Below the pieces are notes generated by a model that did not search any database, was not told the DNA's origin, and worked only from the letters and a program-made list of their open reading frames with translations. DNA of 64,000 nt from an uncultured Bacteroidales bacterium (GTDB taxonomy: Bacteria > Bacteroidota > Bacteroidia > Bacteroidales > Bacteroidaceae). Shown piece by piece: positions 7,974-17,070 of this stretch (the stretch's first letter is position 1; the number at the start of each line of letters is the position of its first letter). The translations under genes and the position numbers were made by a program. The stretch covers positions 326,910-390,909 of the forward strand of contig CAMAFY010000001.1 of assembly GCA_945833885.1 (NCBI GenBank). Direction: 5' to 3'.

Positions 7974-10013
7974 ATGAACAACATTTTTCGCCGCATCATC
8001 CTTGTCTTTTCTCTGTGCTTTGTGGTATTTTCCGCGTCCACGAAGAATTCAAAGCCTTTTGTCGTCCCTGAACTTTCCGCGTGGGAGGGTAGTGAAGGGC
8101 ATTTTGTTCCGTCCGGACGCATCGTGGTTCAATCACGTAATATGCAGGACATTGCACAGATGTTTGCCCAGGATTACCTGGCCATGTTCGGAAAGCCATT
8201 ACAGATTGTGAAAGGTAAAGCCGCAGAAGGTGACTTCGTTTTCTGCTCGGAAGATGTGGCTGATGCTCGTAAAGCATTGGGGGAGGAAGGCTATCGGCTG
8301 GAGATTTCGGAGAAGGTCATCGTCACATCCGCTACCCGAAAGGGGGCTTTTTGGGCAACGCGTACGATTCTGCAACTAAGCGAACAGAGTAAAATCCACC
8401 AGATTCCCTGTGGCACGGCCACGGACATCCCGGCATATCCGTTAAGAGGACTGATGCTTGACTGCGGACGAAAGTATATTCCCGCGAAATATATTGACAA
8501 ACTCGTCAAAGTCATGGCGTATTACAAATTGAATGCCCTGCAAATTCATTTGAACGATAACGGATTCAAGGAGTATTTCGACAATGATTGGCAAAAGACT
8601 CCCGGCGCTTTCCGTTTGGAAAGCGAGTGGTTCCCCGGGCTTGCAGCCGTTGATGGCGCCTATTCCAAACGTGAGTTCATATCCATTCAGGAGAATGCAG
8701 AAAAGGTTTTTGTGGACATCATTCCCGAAATCGACGTTCCAGCACATAGTCTTGCCTTCTCTCATTATCGTCCGTCCCTTGGTTCTCAAGAGTATGGTAT
8801 GGACCATCTTGACTTGAAGAATCCAGAAGTCCTCCCCTTTCTTGACAGTCTTTTTACCGAATACTGCGGAGGTCCGAACCCTGTATTCCGTGGAAAATAT
8901 GTACATATCGGCACTGATGAATACAGCAACCGTGACCCTGAGGTGGTGGAACTCTTCAGAGGGCTTACAGATTATCTGATACGTAAGGTGGAAAGTTTTG
9001 GAAAACAACCCATGGCATGGTGTTCTCTAAAACATGCCAAGGGGAAAACGCCTGTAAAAGTTGAGAATGTTGTGATGCAAATGTGGTCTGCTGACTATGG
9101 CGATCCCATAGAAATGAAGAAAGCAGGCTACAATTTGGTGTCCGTCCCCGACAATTATCTGTACATTGTTCCGGCAGCAGGATACTATTATGACTATTTC
9201 GATGACCGCCTTATCTACGATTCCTATACTCCAGCCCAAATGCGTGCGGTGCGTCTCGAGGAACGTGACCCGCAATTACTTGGTGGAATGTTTGCACTTT
9301 GGAACGACCATTGTGGTAATGGTATCACGGTAAAGGACATTCATCATCGGCTTTTCCCTGCCATTCAGACGTACGCTGCCAAGACATGGACGGCGGATGC
9401 GGTCACTTTCCCCTGGGACATTTTCGATTCCCAGCGCAAATTCCTCAGCGAAGCACCAGATGTGAATGAACTTTCGCGTGTTTTTGCCCCTGGTATTAAG
9501 GGAACTGTCTATTGTCCATTGCAGAAGATAGGACCTGAAACATCCATCGATTGGCTGGCACCGGAGGTCGGTTATGATTACAGCGTTACGTTCACTCTTC
9601 ACGCCGATGCCGTAGAACGCGGTGACATCCTTTTTGAAGGTCCCACAAGCCGTTTGTATCTTTCCTCACCAGAAAGCGGAAGATTGGCATTCGAACGCGA
9701 AGGATATCTCAACGAATTCGACTATTTCGTTCCCAAAGGTCGCAATGTTACGCTCACCATCTGCGGTACCCCGCATGAAACCCGCCTATATGTCGATGGC
9801 AATATCCGGCAGGTGTTGTATCCTCTTGCCGTAACATGCGCCATTCCTCGCTGGGGACTTCACGATGTAGCACCGCACCCACAGGGACCGCGTAAGATGT
9901 ATTACCAGCGAACATTGGTATTTCCCCTACAGAAAACCGGAAAATTCCGTGGTACAATCAGGGGACTTAACGTCTCAAATCTCTTACCCACAACTTCAAT
10001 GATGTTGCCATAA
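7974..10013 (+). CDS. Secreted GH20 beta-N-acetylhexosaminidase
   Basis: Glycoside hydrolase family 20 enzyme that removes terminal GlcNAc or GalNAc from glycans by substrate-assisted catalysis. A signal peptide (MNNIFRRIILVFSLCFVVFSAS) points to export. It is followed by a GH20b-like N-domain and the TIM barrel (from about residue 140). The catalytic Asp315-Glu316 pair sits in HIGTDEYS, where most members have HxGGDE. The C-terminal 170 residues resemble a LamG-like beta-sandwich (DILFEGPTSRLYL, ETRLYVDG). ATG 7974 is chosen over an in-frame TTG at 7962. The gene stands alone. It converges with the next gene and ends in a large hairpin. Likely host or dietary glycan scavenging. Confidence 0.9.
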   Translation: MNNIFRRIILVFSLCFVVFSASTKNSKPFVVPELSAWEGSEGHFVPSGRIVVQSRNMQDIAQMFAQDYLAMFGKPLQIVKGKAAEGDFVFCSEDVADARKALGEEGYRLEISEKVIVTSATRKGAFWATRTILQLSEQSKIHQIPCGTATDIPAYPLRGLMLDCGRKYIPAKYIDKLVKVMAYYKLNALQIHLNDNGFKEYFDNDWQKTPGAFRLESEWFPGLAAVDGAYSKREFISIQENAEKVFVDIIPEIDVPAHSLAFSHYRPSLGSQEYGMDHLDLKNPEVLPFLDSLFTEYCGGPNPVFRGKYVHIGTDEYSNRDPEVVELFRGLTDYLIRKVESFGKQPMAWCSLKHAKGKTPVKVENVVMQMWSADYGDPIEMKKAGYNLVSVPDNYLYIVPAAGYYYDYFDDRLIYDSYTPAQMRAVRLEERDPQLLGGMFALWNDHCGNGITVKDIHHRLFPAIQTYAAKTWTADAVTFPWDIFDSQRKFLSEAPDVNELSRVFAPGIKGTVYCPLQKIGPETSIDWLAPEVGYDYSVTFTLHADAVERGDILFEGPTSRLYLSSPESGRLAFEREGYLNEFDYFVPKGRNVTLTICGTPHETRLYVDGNIRQVLYPLAVTCAIPRWGLHDVAPHPQGPRKMYYQRTLVFPLQKTGKFRGTIRGLNVSNLLPTTSMMLP

Positions 10014-10032
10014 CACTGTCTTTTACAGAAAA

Positions 10033-10104
10033 AACGGTTCTCCATACAAGTATGCGCCGATATATTCTTCGGAACAGATTGCATGACTTGTATGGAGAAC
10101 CGTT
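10033..10104. terminator. Large bidirectional hairpin between convergent genes
   Basis: Perfect 19-bp arms AACGGTTCTCCATACAAGT (10033-10051) and ACTTGTATGGAGAACCGTT (10086-10104). The stem continues inward with ATGC/GCAT after a one-base bulge. A second small hairpin CCGA/TCGG (10057-10060 and 10069-10072) sits in the loop. T-rich tails exist on both sides: ATTTTAT on the plus strand and TTTTTT on the minus strand. Its place between convergent GH20 and yjbR-like genes fits a shared terminator. The nested structure is larger than usual. Confidence 0.7.
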
Positions 10105-10186
10105 ATTTTATGCTTGTAAATTTACTGGATTTTACAGGGCAAAATGACGTACTTATTGTAGTTGCTTATGTTAAATTCCAAGGATT

Positions 10187-10552
10187 TCACTTAACGGAAA
10201 GCAGGATTGGATTGTCGACTCTCACACGCTTGGGCATTTTTTTCACCACTTCGGCATAACTGTGACGGATAAGATGCCGTACAAGTTCGTCGGGAAGCGC
10301 TGATTGAATGGATAATTGGTTCCAGTAACGTTTGTTCATGTGCCAGGCTCCGCAAATGGAATCATATTTGTCGCGCAATTCGATGGCATAATCAGGGTCG
10401 CATTTAAGGACAAACCATTCGGTATCTTCAAGGTCGATCATGGCGAAAATCTTACCCATTACCCTGAAGGCAAGGGTAGTTTCGTCAAAGGGAAAATGCT
10501 CATCGGTTAAGGGAAGACTGAGACAATAGCCTCTGATGCTTTCTACATCCAT
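10187..10552 (-). CDS. MmcQ/YjbR family protein
   Basis: Small 121-residue protein of the MmcQ/YjbR family (CyaY-like, double-wing DNA-binding fold in solved members). Recognisable features are the N-terminal helix with FPFDETTLAFRVMGKIFA, the strand LEDTEWFVLKCDPDYAIELRD, and HMNKRYWNQLSI followed by a terminal helix with SYAEVV. The frame stays open 74 codons further upstream, but that extension lacks family similarity, so ATG 10552 is chosen. It is the last gene of a long leftward run and terminates at the 10033-10104 hairpin. Function is not established; the DNA-binding role is family inference. Confidence 0.85.
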   Translation of the reverse strand: MDVESIRGYCLSLPLTDEHFPFDETTLAFRVMGKIFAMIDLEDTEWFVLKCDPDYAIELRDKYDSICGAWHMNKRYWNQLSIQSALPDELVRHLIRHSYAEVVKKMPKRVRVDNPILLSVK

Positions 10553-10806
10553 GGATTTTACAAATAGATTTTTGAACCTAATAATATAGCATTTAAGCCA
10601 AATAAGAGGCGTGATAGCGCATAAATTGAAAAAGGACGCTGCCGAACCGTAGAACGATAGTACAAGACTTTCATTGCGGAAAATCGAGAAAGGTGTACCT
10701 AATAGACGATACAAACCCTCATCACTACAGCATTTTTCGAGGCTATAGGCTGAGGGATGTATCGAATTAGTCAATGTTCATGTCTGAACAATAAGGAATT
10801 TCCACA

Positions 10807-12951
10807 CTATTTGCTCTCTATAAGCCCGCGGTTTCGCAGGAGAGGAGTAATCTGTGGTTCCTTTCCACGGAAGCGTTTGTACATAGTCATTCCATCATCA
10901 ATACCGCCGGGGGCAAGGCAATAATCTCTGAAACGCGCGGCAACCTCGGTGTTATAAACATTTCCGGTCTCAAGATAGGCATCGAAAGCATCGCTATCGA
11001 GAACCTCGCTCCAAAGATATCCATAGTAACCTGCCGAATAACCGCCACCAAGACTATGGCTGAAATTGGTCACACGATACCGAGGATAGATCTGATGAGG
11101 TATGCCACGTGCCTGGAGTTTCTCCGCTTCAAACTTCATAATGTCAAAGCCTTCGGGAATGGAAGTAAGGCAATGCAGGTCCATATCGACGTATGATGCC
11201 GCCAAATATTCCACGGTTGCAAAGCCCTGACCATACTTGTTGCTGGCGTCAATCTTGGCAACTATTGAGTCAGGAATCACCTCACCGGTCTTGTAATGAC
11301 GGGCATATACTTTCAGAACATCGGGATGAAGTGCCCAGTGTTCATTGAGTTGGGAGGGAAGTTCTACGAAATCACGCTCGCAATTATAGATGGCATTATA
11401 ATGTACATCATGGAGCATGTAATGTAAAGCATGGCCGAATTCATGGAACATTGTCAGCACATTGTCAATGCTTTGCAAGGCAGGTTGGCCCTCTTTTGCA
11501 GGCTTTGTCATGTTACAGACATTGACAATGATGGGAATTGTACGGTTTCCCTCAGCATCATACGCCTGTTGTCTGAATTCCGTCATCCATGCTCCTGCAC
11601 CTTTACCATCGCGAGGATAATAGTCACCATAGAAGATTGCGACATCTTTCCCTTGAGCATCGGTCACCAACCATGCCTGTGCGGTAGGTTCGTATGCGGG
11701 AATTTCAGAAGTAATCTCCTTGAATTTTAAGCCATAGAGTTGCTCTGCAACATGGAAAATACCCTTGATGACGTTCTCAGTGCTGAAGTATTCGGCAACT
11801 TTACGCTCATCTACACTGTATTTCTTTGCTTTTGCCTTACCTTGATAGTACATAATGTCCCAACCTTCGGGCTCTCCTTGAATGCCATCAGCCTTCATTT
11901 CCTCGCGAATATCGGCAATTTCATCCTGAAGTTTCTTTACTGCAGGCTTCCAGACTGCGTCAAGAAGATTGTATACTGCTGTAGGATTTTTGGCCATTCG
12001 GTCCTCAAGGATCATCTCAGCACTGGTGTCTTTGCCAAAAAGTTTTGCCTTTTCCGTACGAAGTGCAATAATTTCTTCCGAAATCTTTGCATTGTTCCAT
12101 TCATTCTGTTGGTTTCCGCGCCCATAATACGCCTCATAAACCTTACGACGCAGATCCCGGTTATCGCAACTCTGGAGAACAGGATAGCAGGATGGGCGCT
12201 GCATGTTGAAGGCGTACTGACCTTCTTTGCCCTGTTCTTTGGCCATCTGGGCTGCGGCTTCGATGTCCGCTTCGGAAAGTCCTTTCAAATCTTCCTTATT
12301 CTCCACGAAAACATAGGTGTTGTTCGTTTCGTGTAGCAGGTTCTGCGAGAATTTCAGTTCCAGTTCGCTGAGTTTGAGGTTCAATTCACGTAGTCTTTGC
12401 TGCTGTTCGGGCGCGAGTGCAGCACCAGCCTTCTCAAATTCCCGATAAATCTTTTTGGTCGTACTGTACTGTTCGTGATTAACCAGACGATTCAATGCCG
12501 CAGAATCGGTGGCTTCGAGTTGCAGAAGTTGGTCATAAACGCTCTTTACTTTCACGAAAAGTTCGTGATTCATATAAAGATCATCGGCATGAGCGGAAAT
12601 CTTTGGATAGATTTCCGTTTCAAGTTGTCGGATTTCTTCCGTAGAATTGCTTCCAGAAAGAGCGCTGAAGATGAGCATTGTGCGATTAAGTTCATCGCCA
12701 GAACGATCAAAGGCAGCAATGGTATTCTCAAAATTCGGAGCAGCAGTATCAGCGACAATAGCGGCAATGTTCTCATTTTGAGCCGACATTCCTTGTTCAA
12801 ACGCCTCACGATAATGGGCAATAGTAATCTGATCGTAGTGCTCAATGCCATATTTGGCATCGGAATCCGTGGTCAATGGATTGGAGGTCTCCTGACCACA
12901 AGCCGCAAAAAGACTGCCGGCAATGGCTATTGTAGGTATGATTTTGTTCAT
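10807..12951 (-). CDS. dcp: M3 family peptidyl-dipeptidase, lipoprotein
   Basis: Zinc metallopeptidase of family M3 (Dcp/oligopeptidase A type) that cleaves dipeptides or short fragments from peptides. The 714 residues include the zinc motif HEFGH at 503-507 with the third ligand Glu about 25 residues later in FVELPSQ. The N-terminus (MNKIIPTIAIAGSLFAAC) is a lipoprotein signal with Cys18 in an AAC lipobox, so the enzyme is probably anchored in the envelope and acts on periplasmic peptides, unlike cytoplasmic E. coli OpdA. It is flanked by 239 bp of empty DNA on the upstream side. Peptide nutrition is a reasonable role for an asaccharolytic or mixed fermenter. Confidence 0.92.
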   Translation of the reverse strand: MNKIIPTIAIAGSLFAACGQETSNPLTTDSDAKYGIEHYDQITIAHYREAFEQGMSAQNENIAAIVADTAAPNFENTIAAFDRSGDELNRTMLIFSALSGSNSTEEIRQLETEIYPKISAHADDLYMNHELFVKVKSVYDQLLQLEATDSAALNRLVNHEQYSTTKKIYREFEKAGAALAPEQQQRLRELNLKLSELELKFSQNLLHETNNTYVFVENKEDLKGLSEADIEAAAQMAKEQGKEGQYAFNMQRPSCYPVLQSCDNRDLRRKVYEAYYGRGNQQNEWNNAKISEEIIALRTEKAKLFGKDTSAEMILEDRMAKNPTAVYNLLDAVWKPAVKKLQDEIADIREEMKADGIQGEPEGWDIMYYQGKAKAKKYSVDERKVAEYFSTENVIKGIFHVAEQLYGLKFKEITSEIPAYEPTAQAWLVTDAQGKDVAIFYGDYYPRDGKGAGAWMTEFRQQAYDAEGNRTIPIIVNVCNMTKPAKEGQPALQSIDNVLTMFHEFGHALHYMLHDVHYNAIYNCERDFVELPSQLNEHWALHPDVLKVYARHYKTGEVIPDSIVAKIDASNKYGQGFATVEYLAASYVDMDLHCLTSIPEGFDIMKFEAEKLQARGIPHQIYPRYRVTNFSHSLGGGYSAGYYGYLWSEVLDSDAFDAYLETGNVYNTEVAARFRDYCLAPGGIDDGMTMYKRFRGKEPQITPLLRNRGLIESK

Positions 12952-13190
12952 GATTTAGAGATGATTTTCACAAAAGAGTGGTGATGTTTATTTGAGAATC
13001 TTGTGGTTGGTATTTCGAAAGATAGGCTTTACACAAAAGATATTTGCGTCTTTACAGAAAAGTTCATGGTGTTTTATCTCATCAATAGTTTAGGTTTCTA
13101 CATGAGAACAACACGATAAACCTGATAATCAGCAGTGATAAAACCTATGATTCCTGGTGTCAAACATTGTCAGGGATGGATATTTGCTGT

Positions 13191-13901
13191 TTAATCCAGC
13201 ATATATTCTATCGTGTTCACAACACGCACACGCTTAATGAACGGTGTGTTTTCATCACGGTTTTCGATTGAGAACTGCCCTTGTGTTGCAGAACGGATTC
13301 CACCGAGCCTGCTTCCGCTGTCATTGGCAAACTTTTCGGCTGTGATTCTTGCGTTTTTTGTAGCCTCTTCTACCATAGCAGGCTTAATTTCGTTGAGTTT
13401 CGTAAATTCATAATTCAACGAATTGTTACCGTATTCCTCACAGACAATGGCGATTCCCTGCTTCATAAGTTCTGCCTGACGCCGCATAAGCGAGCGTACT
13501 TTCTCAACGTTCGAACTTGTAACCGTGATGACACAGGTGGCTTTATAGCGGTAATTCATGATTTCATTTCCGTAATTGTCAGCCTGACGGTCGGAGATTG
13601 TCGGAGGATTGATGCTGATTTCCTCATCGCTGATACCACCATTTTTGAGGAAGTTCACCACAATTCGGTTCTTTTGTTCCAACAATGAATACATGACAGA
13701 CGGGTCATTGCCCAGTTCTTTGTACTGTAACGACCAGGTTACTTTGTCGGCTTTGACCTCACGTTCGGCAAGGCCCTTAACCACAACCACACGATCGCGG
13801 TCCTTGAATCCGATGATTCCCTCATAAATTCCCCATGCCAAAATGGAAAGGCCAATAGAAATAATGATGGAAGACAATAGTTGGGTAGGATTGATCTTCA
13901 T
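13191..13901 (-). CDS. SIMPL domain-containing protein
   Basis: 236 residues with one N-terminal membrane helix (about 8-27, LLSSIIISIGLSILAWGIY), then the SIMPL/DUF541 domain (VVVVKGLAEREVKADKVTWSL near the start, ITAEKFANDSGSRLGGIRSA near the end). It is a membrane-anchored protein whose domain probably faces the periplasm. Proteins of this family occur widely in envelopes and form oligomers, but their biochemical role is not settled. It is 72 bp downstream of the glycosyltransferase gene on the same strand and may share its transcript. Confidence 0.88.
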   Translation of the reverse strand: MKINPTQLLSSIIISIGLSILAWGIYEGIIGFKDRDRVVVVKGLAEREVKADKVTWSLQYKELGNDPSVMYSLLEQKNRIVVNFLKNGGISDEEISINPPTISDRQADNYGNEIMNYRYKATCVITVTSSNVEKVRSLMRRQAELMKQGIAIVCEEYGNNSLNYEFTKLNEIKPAMVEEATKNARITAEKFANDSGSRLGGIRSATQGQFSIENRDENTPFIKRVRVVNTIEYMLD

Positions 13902-13973
13902 AATTTATTTAATTTAAAGGGTAATTGTAACAATAGGTATATAGATTCTTGAATCATAACGCTTTATGCTCCA

Positions 13974-14795
13974 TTATCCATTTCCGTGCCTCATATAACG
14001 TATTCCCTCTGTCATATGACGAAGCATGGGGAAAAAGTGAGCCATTCCTTTGCGCATACTGTTAAAAGCGAAGGAGAAACATCGGAAAAATGCCGAGCGT
14101 GGATGGACATAATACTGAAATGCTCCGTAAGACCGTTGTACTCCAGCGTCAACATACAGCATCGATTGCTTCAACATCATGTTGGTTTCCACAATTTTTA
14201 TGGGGAAAAAACGCATTCTCATTTGTAGAACTGTTGCATCATACAACCATACGTCTTCCTCGCCACAAGTCAAGAATTGAGTTCCAAGGCCGAAACGTTC
14301 GTCATAACGCAGGCATCCCTGAATGCTTTCACGGCGACATACCTTCTCGATCGTTGAAACATCGTATGTTTCTATGGGAAAAGCAATGTCACAAGGCTGT
14401 TCCGGATAACGTTTCAGCAGACGTCCTGTATAACTTGAAGCCTGAAAGAAGGCTACATCCAACGATTCGTTTTCAGAGAAGACTTGACGAATGGTGTCAA
14501 AAGCGGTGCTGCAGATTTTTGAATCATCGTCAGCAAACATCAAAAGGTCGGCTTTCGCCAAGGCCAAAGCCTGATTACGATTGGCGGAAAGCCCTTGTCC
14601 ACGATAGGCAGACAGGAGAACATCGTCGCGTTCAACAACACTTTTCGGCAACATTTCAAGATATCGCTCATCGGTATACTGATATGAGATGATGTACCGT
14701 ACGCCTTCTGTGGGTGGTTGCACGACAACATCCAGTTTAACCGCACCTTTGTTGAAGGAACACACCAACACATCTATTGTAAGCAATCTGTTCAT
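13974..14795 (-). CDS. Family 2 glycosyltransferase of the amino-sugar cassette
   Basis: 273-residue GT-A glycosyltransferase. The N-terminal nucleotide-binding strand (IDVLVCSFN), the GLSANRNQAL motif and the metal-binding FADDDS (about residue 92) are visible. A later GEEDVWLYDA motif probably carries the catalytic acid. No membrane span is evident, so it likely acts at the inner face of the cytoplasmic membrane. Its first four bases overlap the end of the aminotransferase gene, which supports translational coupling. Its substrate is therefore plausibly the amino sugar made by that cassette. A clear paralogue lies at 24969-25862. Confidence 0.88.
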   Translation of the reverse strand: MNRLLTIDVLVCSFNKGAVKLDVVVQPPTEGVRYIISYQYTDERYLEMLPKSVVERDDVLLSAYRGQGLSANRNQALALAKADLLMFADDDSKICSTAFDTIRQVFSENESLDVAFFQASSYTGRLLKRYPEQPCDIAFPIETYDVSTIEKVCRRESIQGCLRYDERFGLGTQFLTCGEEDVWLYDATVLQMRMRFFPIKIVETNMMLKQSMLYVDAGVQRSYGAFQYYVHPRSAFFRCFSFAFNSMRKGMAHFFPMLRHMTEGIRYMRHGNG

Positions 14796-15895
14796 AGCAT
14801 ATAATGTTGTTGAATTGCACTTATCACTTGAAGGACATCATCGTCGGACATAACTGGCGATATGGGTAGACTGAGTGCTGTTTTGGCTATGCGTTCTGCC
14901 TGAGGAAAACTCTGACTTGCAGGAACAAACCTGGAAAGACATGGCTGCTGATGTAATGGAATAGGGTAGTGAATTAGTGTTTCTATCCCCTTTTGGGCAA
15001 GGACCTTTTGTAAAACATCACGCTCGGTGCAGAAAACCGGATAGATATGATAGACACTTCCGGAAGAAAGAGCAAGGATTCTGAAGCCATTGACCCGCTC
15101 GGCAATCCTGCGGAAAGCGTCATCGTATAAGGCTGCAATGGCACAACGTCGCTTATTGTCGGTATCAAGGCGCTTCAATTTAACGTCCAAAATCGCCGAT
15201 TGTACCTCGTCAATGCGAGAATTGCACCCTTCCATTTCGTGAAAATATTTCGTCTGCGACCCATAATTTGCCATGGCTCTTATTGTTTTTGCCAATTCCA
15301 AATCATCGGTAACCACGGCTCCAGCATCGCCAAGTGCGCCAAGATTCTTACCAGGATAGAAACTAAAGGCAAGAGCATGTCCCGGTCCTTTACCGACAAT
15401 GCCGTGTGCCTGTGCAGCATCTTCAAGAATAAAGAGTTGGTGCGCTGCGGCAATTTCCGCAATCCTCGACATGTCTACGCGCTGACCATATAAATGGACG
15501 GGGATGATTGCCCGTGTCTTGATGGTAATGGCCTGTTCTAAGAGACGGGAATCCAAAAGAGCGTTATCGTCAACGTCAACAAATACAGGACGTAATCCTG
15601 CACGGACGACAGCCTGTGCCGTGGCGACAAAGGTCATGGCCGGAACTATCACTTCGGCATCATCGCCCCATCCTTCCTGAAGCTTCCGAGCCATAAGGGC
15701 TAAGGTGAGGGCATCAAGACCATTAGCCACGCCTATACAGGTCGCCCTATGGCAATATGCAGCGAAATGCTCCTCGAAAATGGCGGTAGATTTTCCACGC
15801 AAATACCATCCGGAGGCAATGACCTGTTGTACGGCATTCGACAATTCAGGTTCAAAACTACCGTTAACTTTCTGTAAATCAAGGAACTTGACCAT
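14792..15895 (-). CDS. DegT/DnrJ/EryC1/StrS sugar aminotransferase
   Basis: 367-residue PLP-dependent aminotransferase acting on nucleotide-linked keto sugars. The PLP lysine is in SFYPGKNLGALGDAG, the phosphate-binding region is near IGVANGLDALTLAL, and ILEDAAQAHG contains the Asp that contacts the pyridine nitrogen. Together with the FdtA-like isomerase upstream, the family context suggests amination of a dTDP-3-keto-6-deoxyhexose (FdtB/QdtB role). The exact sugar is inference. It overlaps the downstream glycosyltransferase by 4 bp and is 89 bp after the acetyltransferase. Confidence 0.92.
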   Translation of the reverse strand: MVKFLDLQKVNGSFEPELSNAVQQVIASGWYLRGKSTAIFEEHFAAYCHRATCIGVANGLDALTLALMARKLQEGWGDDAEVIVPAMTFVATAQAVVRAGLRPVFVDVDDNALLDSRLLEQAITIKTRAIIPVHLYGQRVDMSRIAEIAAAHQLFILEDAAQAHGIVGKGPGHALAFSFYPGKNLGALGDAGAVVTDDLELAKTIRAMANYGSQTKYFHEMEGCNSRIDEVQSAILDVKLKRLDTDNKRRCAIAALYDDAFRRIAERVNGFRILALSSGSVYHIYPVFCTERDVLQKVLAQKGIETLIHYPIPLHQQPCLSRFVPASQSFPQAERIAKTALSLPISPVMSDDDVLQVISAIQQHYML

Positions 15896-15984
15896 TATAA
15901 ATTAACTTTTATTTCATGGATAATTTGGACAGGAGGAATTGGAAGAACCCAAATCCTCACGGGAATCGGGGAGGGTAGGGATTG

Positions 15985-16956
15985 TCAAAGTTCGAGGATA
16001 TAGGACTCGTAGACAACACTACGCGCTCCAAAACCCTCTTTTTGTCGGTTCAGACCTTCGTTCAGAATATGTCCACCATCCTCGGTTGAGATTCCAAAAT
16101 CAAGGTATCTGTAACTATCGCATGGAGAGAATTCCTGGATTAGTCTTGTAAACAGAAGATCTAAAGCCCCGTATTTGCGTCCTTCATCTTCGGTAGCGAT
16201 GTACTGGACATGGACAACCGGTTCTGTCATAAACAGCACACAACCGGCGATAATGCTGTGACTGAGGGGATGACGTACAATTTTCAGACGGATGTTGTGC
16301 GGAAAACGTTGTGCAAGCATTGTGATTTCCGAAAGACTATGTACGGGCTTCACGCCATGACGGCTTTGAAGTACGGCTGTAAGAAGCCGCCAATATTCAG
16401 TCCAACTGTCGATGTCATCAGTCTTTACCTCGGCGTATTCCAGACCATATCGCAGCGCTTGATGAAAGCATCGCCGACGTAAAGTGGATATAGGGCCCGG
16501 ATTTCTCAAGTCTATCGCTGAGGACAGACCACACGTATGCAAGTGTGCTCCATATCTGAACAGCCAATAGCGTGCGTCATCTGCAGGCTGGCGATGATAA
16601 ATATGGGGAACAAGGGATAGGATAAGACGCTGAGCCTTGTATTTTGTAAAGTAAAATTCCTTTGTAAGTTCCATCATTTCTCCTGCTTCCGCGGCATGGG
16701 TATCGGACGAAAGCACAAAACCACCATAGGTAAGTCCGCCATGGCTGCGTATTTCGCGCAACTCTTCATGCCATGAAGCGGGAAGAATGCCCTTTATGCG
16801 ACCTTTCTCGTTCATAAAAATAAGGGAGGCATCCTCGAAACGGTCTGCATGATATTCCATAAAATCACGGAAAAAGAGGAAGGTTCCATTGCGAGAACTT
16901 TCCACAAACGTGTCCCAAGCCGTTTTATATGATGGTGAATAGGGCTGTAATTTCAT
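15985..16956 (-). CDS. FemAB-like GNAT acyltransferase
   Basis: About 323 residues of the two-lobed GNAT fold seen in FemAB-like and PF13480-type transferases (SRNGTFLFFRDFMEYH near the N-terminus; HSIIAGCVLFMTEPVVHVQYIATEDEGRKYGALDLLF towards the C-terminus carries the acyl-CoA-binding loop pattern). I start at ATG 16956 (MKLQPYSPSYK), five codons inside the longest frame. It sits between the ketoisomerase and aminotransferase genes, so N-acylation of the new amino sugar, the role of FdtC/QdtC, is the natural inference, although those known enzymes have a different hexapeptide fold. It could also modify another surface component. Confidence 0.8.
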   Translation of the reverse strand: MKLQPYSPSYKTAWDTFVESSRNGTFLFFRDFMEYHADRFEDASLIFMNEKGRIKGILPASWHEELREIRSHGGLTYGGFVLSSDTHAAEAGEMMELTKEFYFTKYKAQRLILSLVPHIYHRQPADDARYWLFRYGAHLHTCGLSSAIDLRNPGPISTLRRRCFHQALRYGLEYAEVKTDDIDSWTEYWRLLTAVLQSRHGVKPVHSLSEITMLAQRFPHNIRLKIVRHPLSHSIIAGCVLFMTEPVVHVQYIATEDEGRKYGALDLLFTRLIQEFSPCDSYRYLDFGISTEDGGHILNEGLNRQKEGFGARSVVYESYILEL

Positions 16957-17070
16957 GAAATACTCAATCATTTTTAGTGGGTTCCATGCACTGTTTATGG
17001 AGGCGGAATTGTCAAATAAGCGCTTCCTTTTCCTCTAATCCGCATGAGTGCCACTGGTAAGAATTGTCGT

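Noticed and set aside
7572..8071. Open frames running through repeat array A (for example 7572-7847 and 7694-8071)
   Set aside because: They only translate the repeats and the GH20 5' region in another frame; period 22 is incompatible with a coding repeat.
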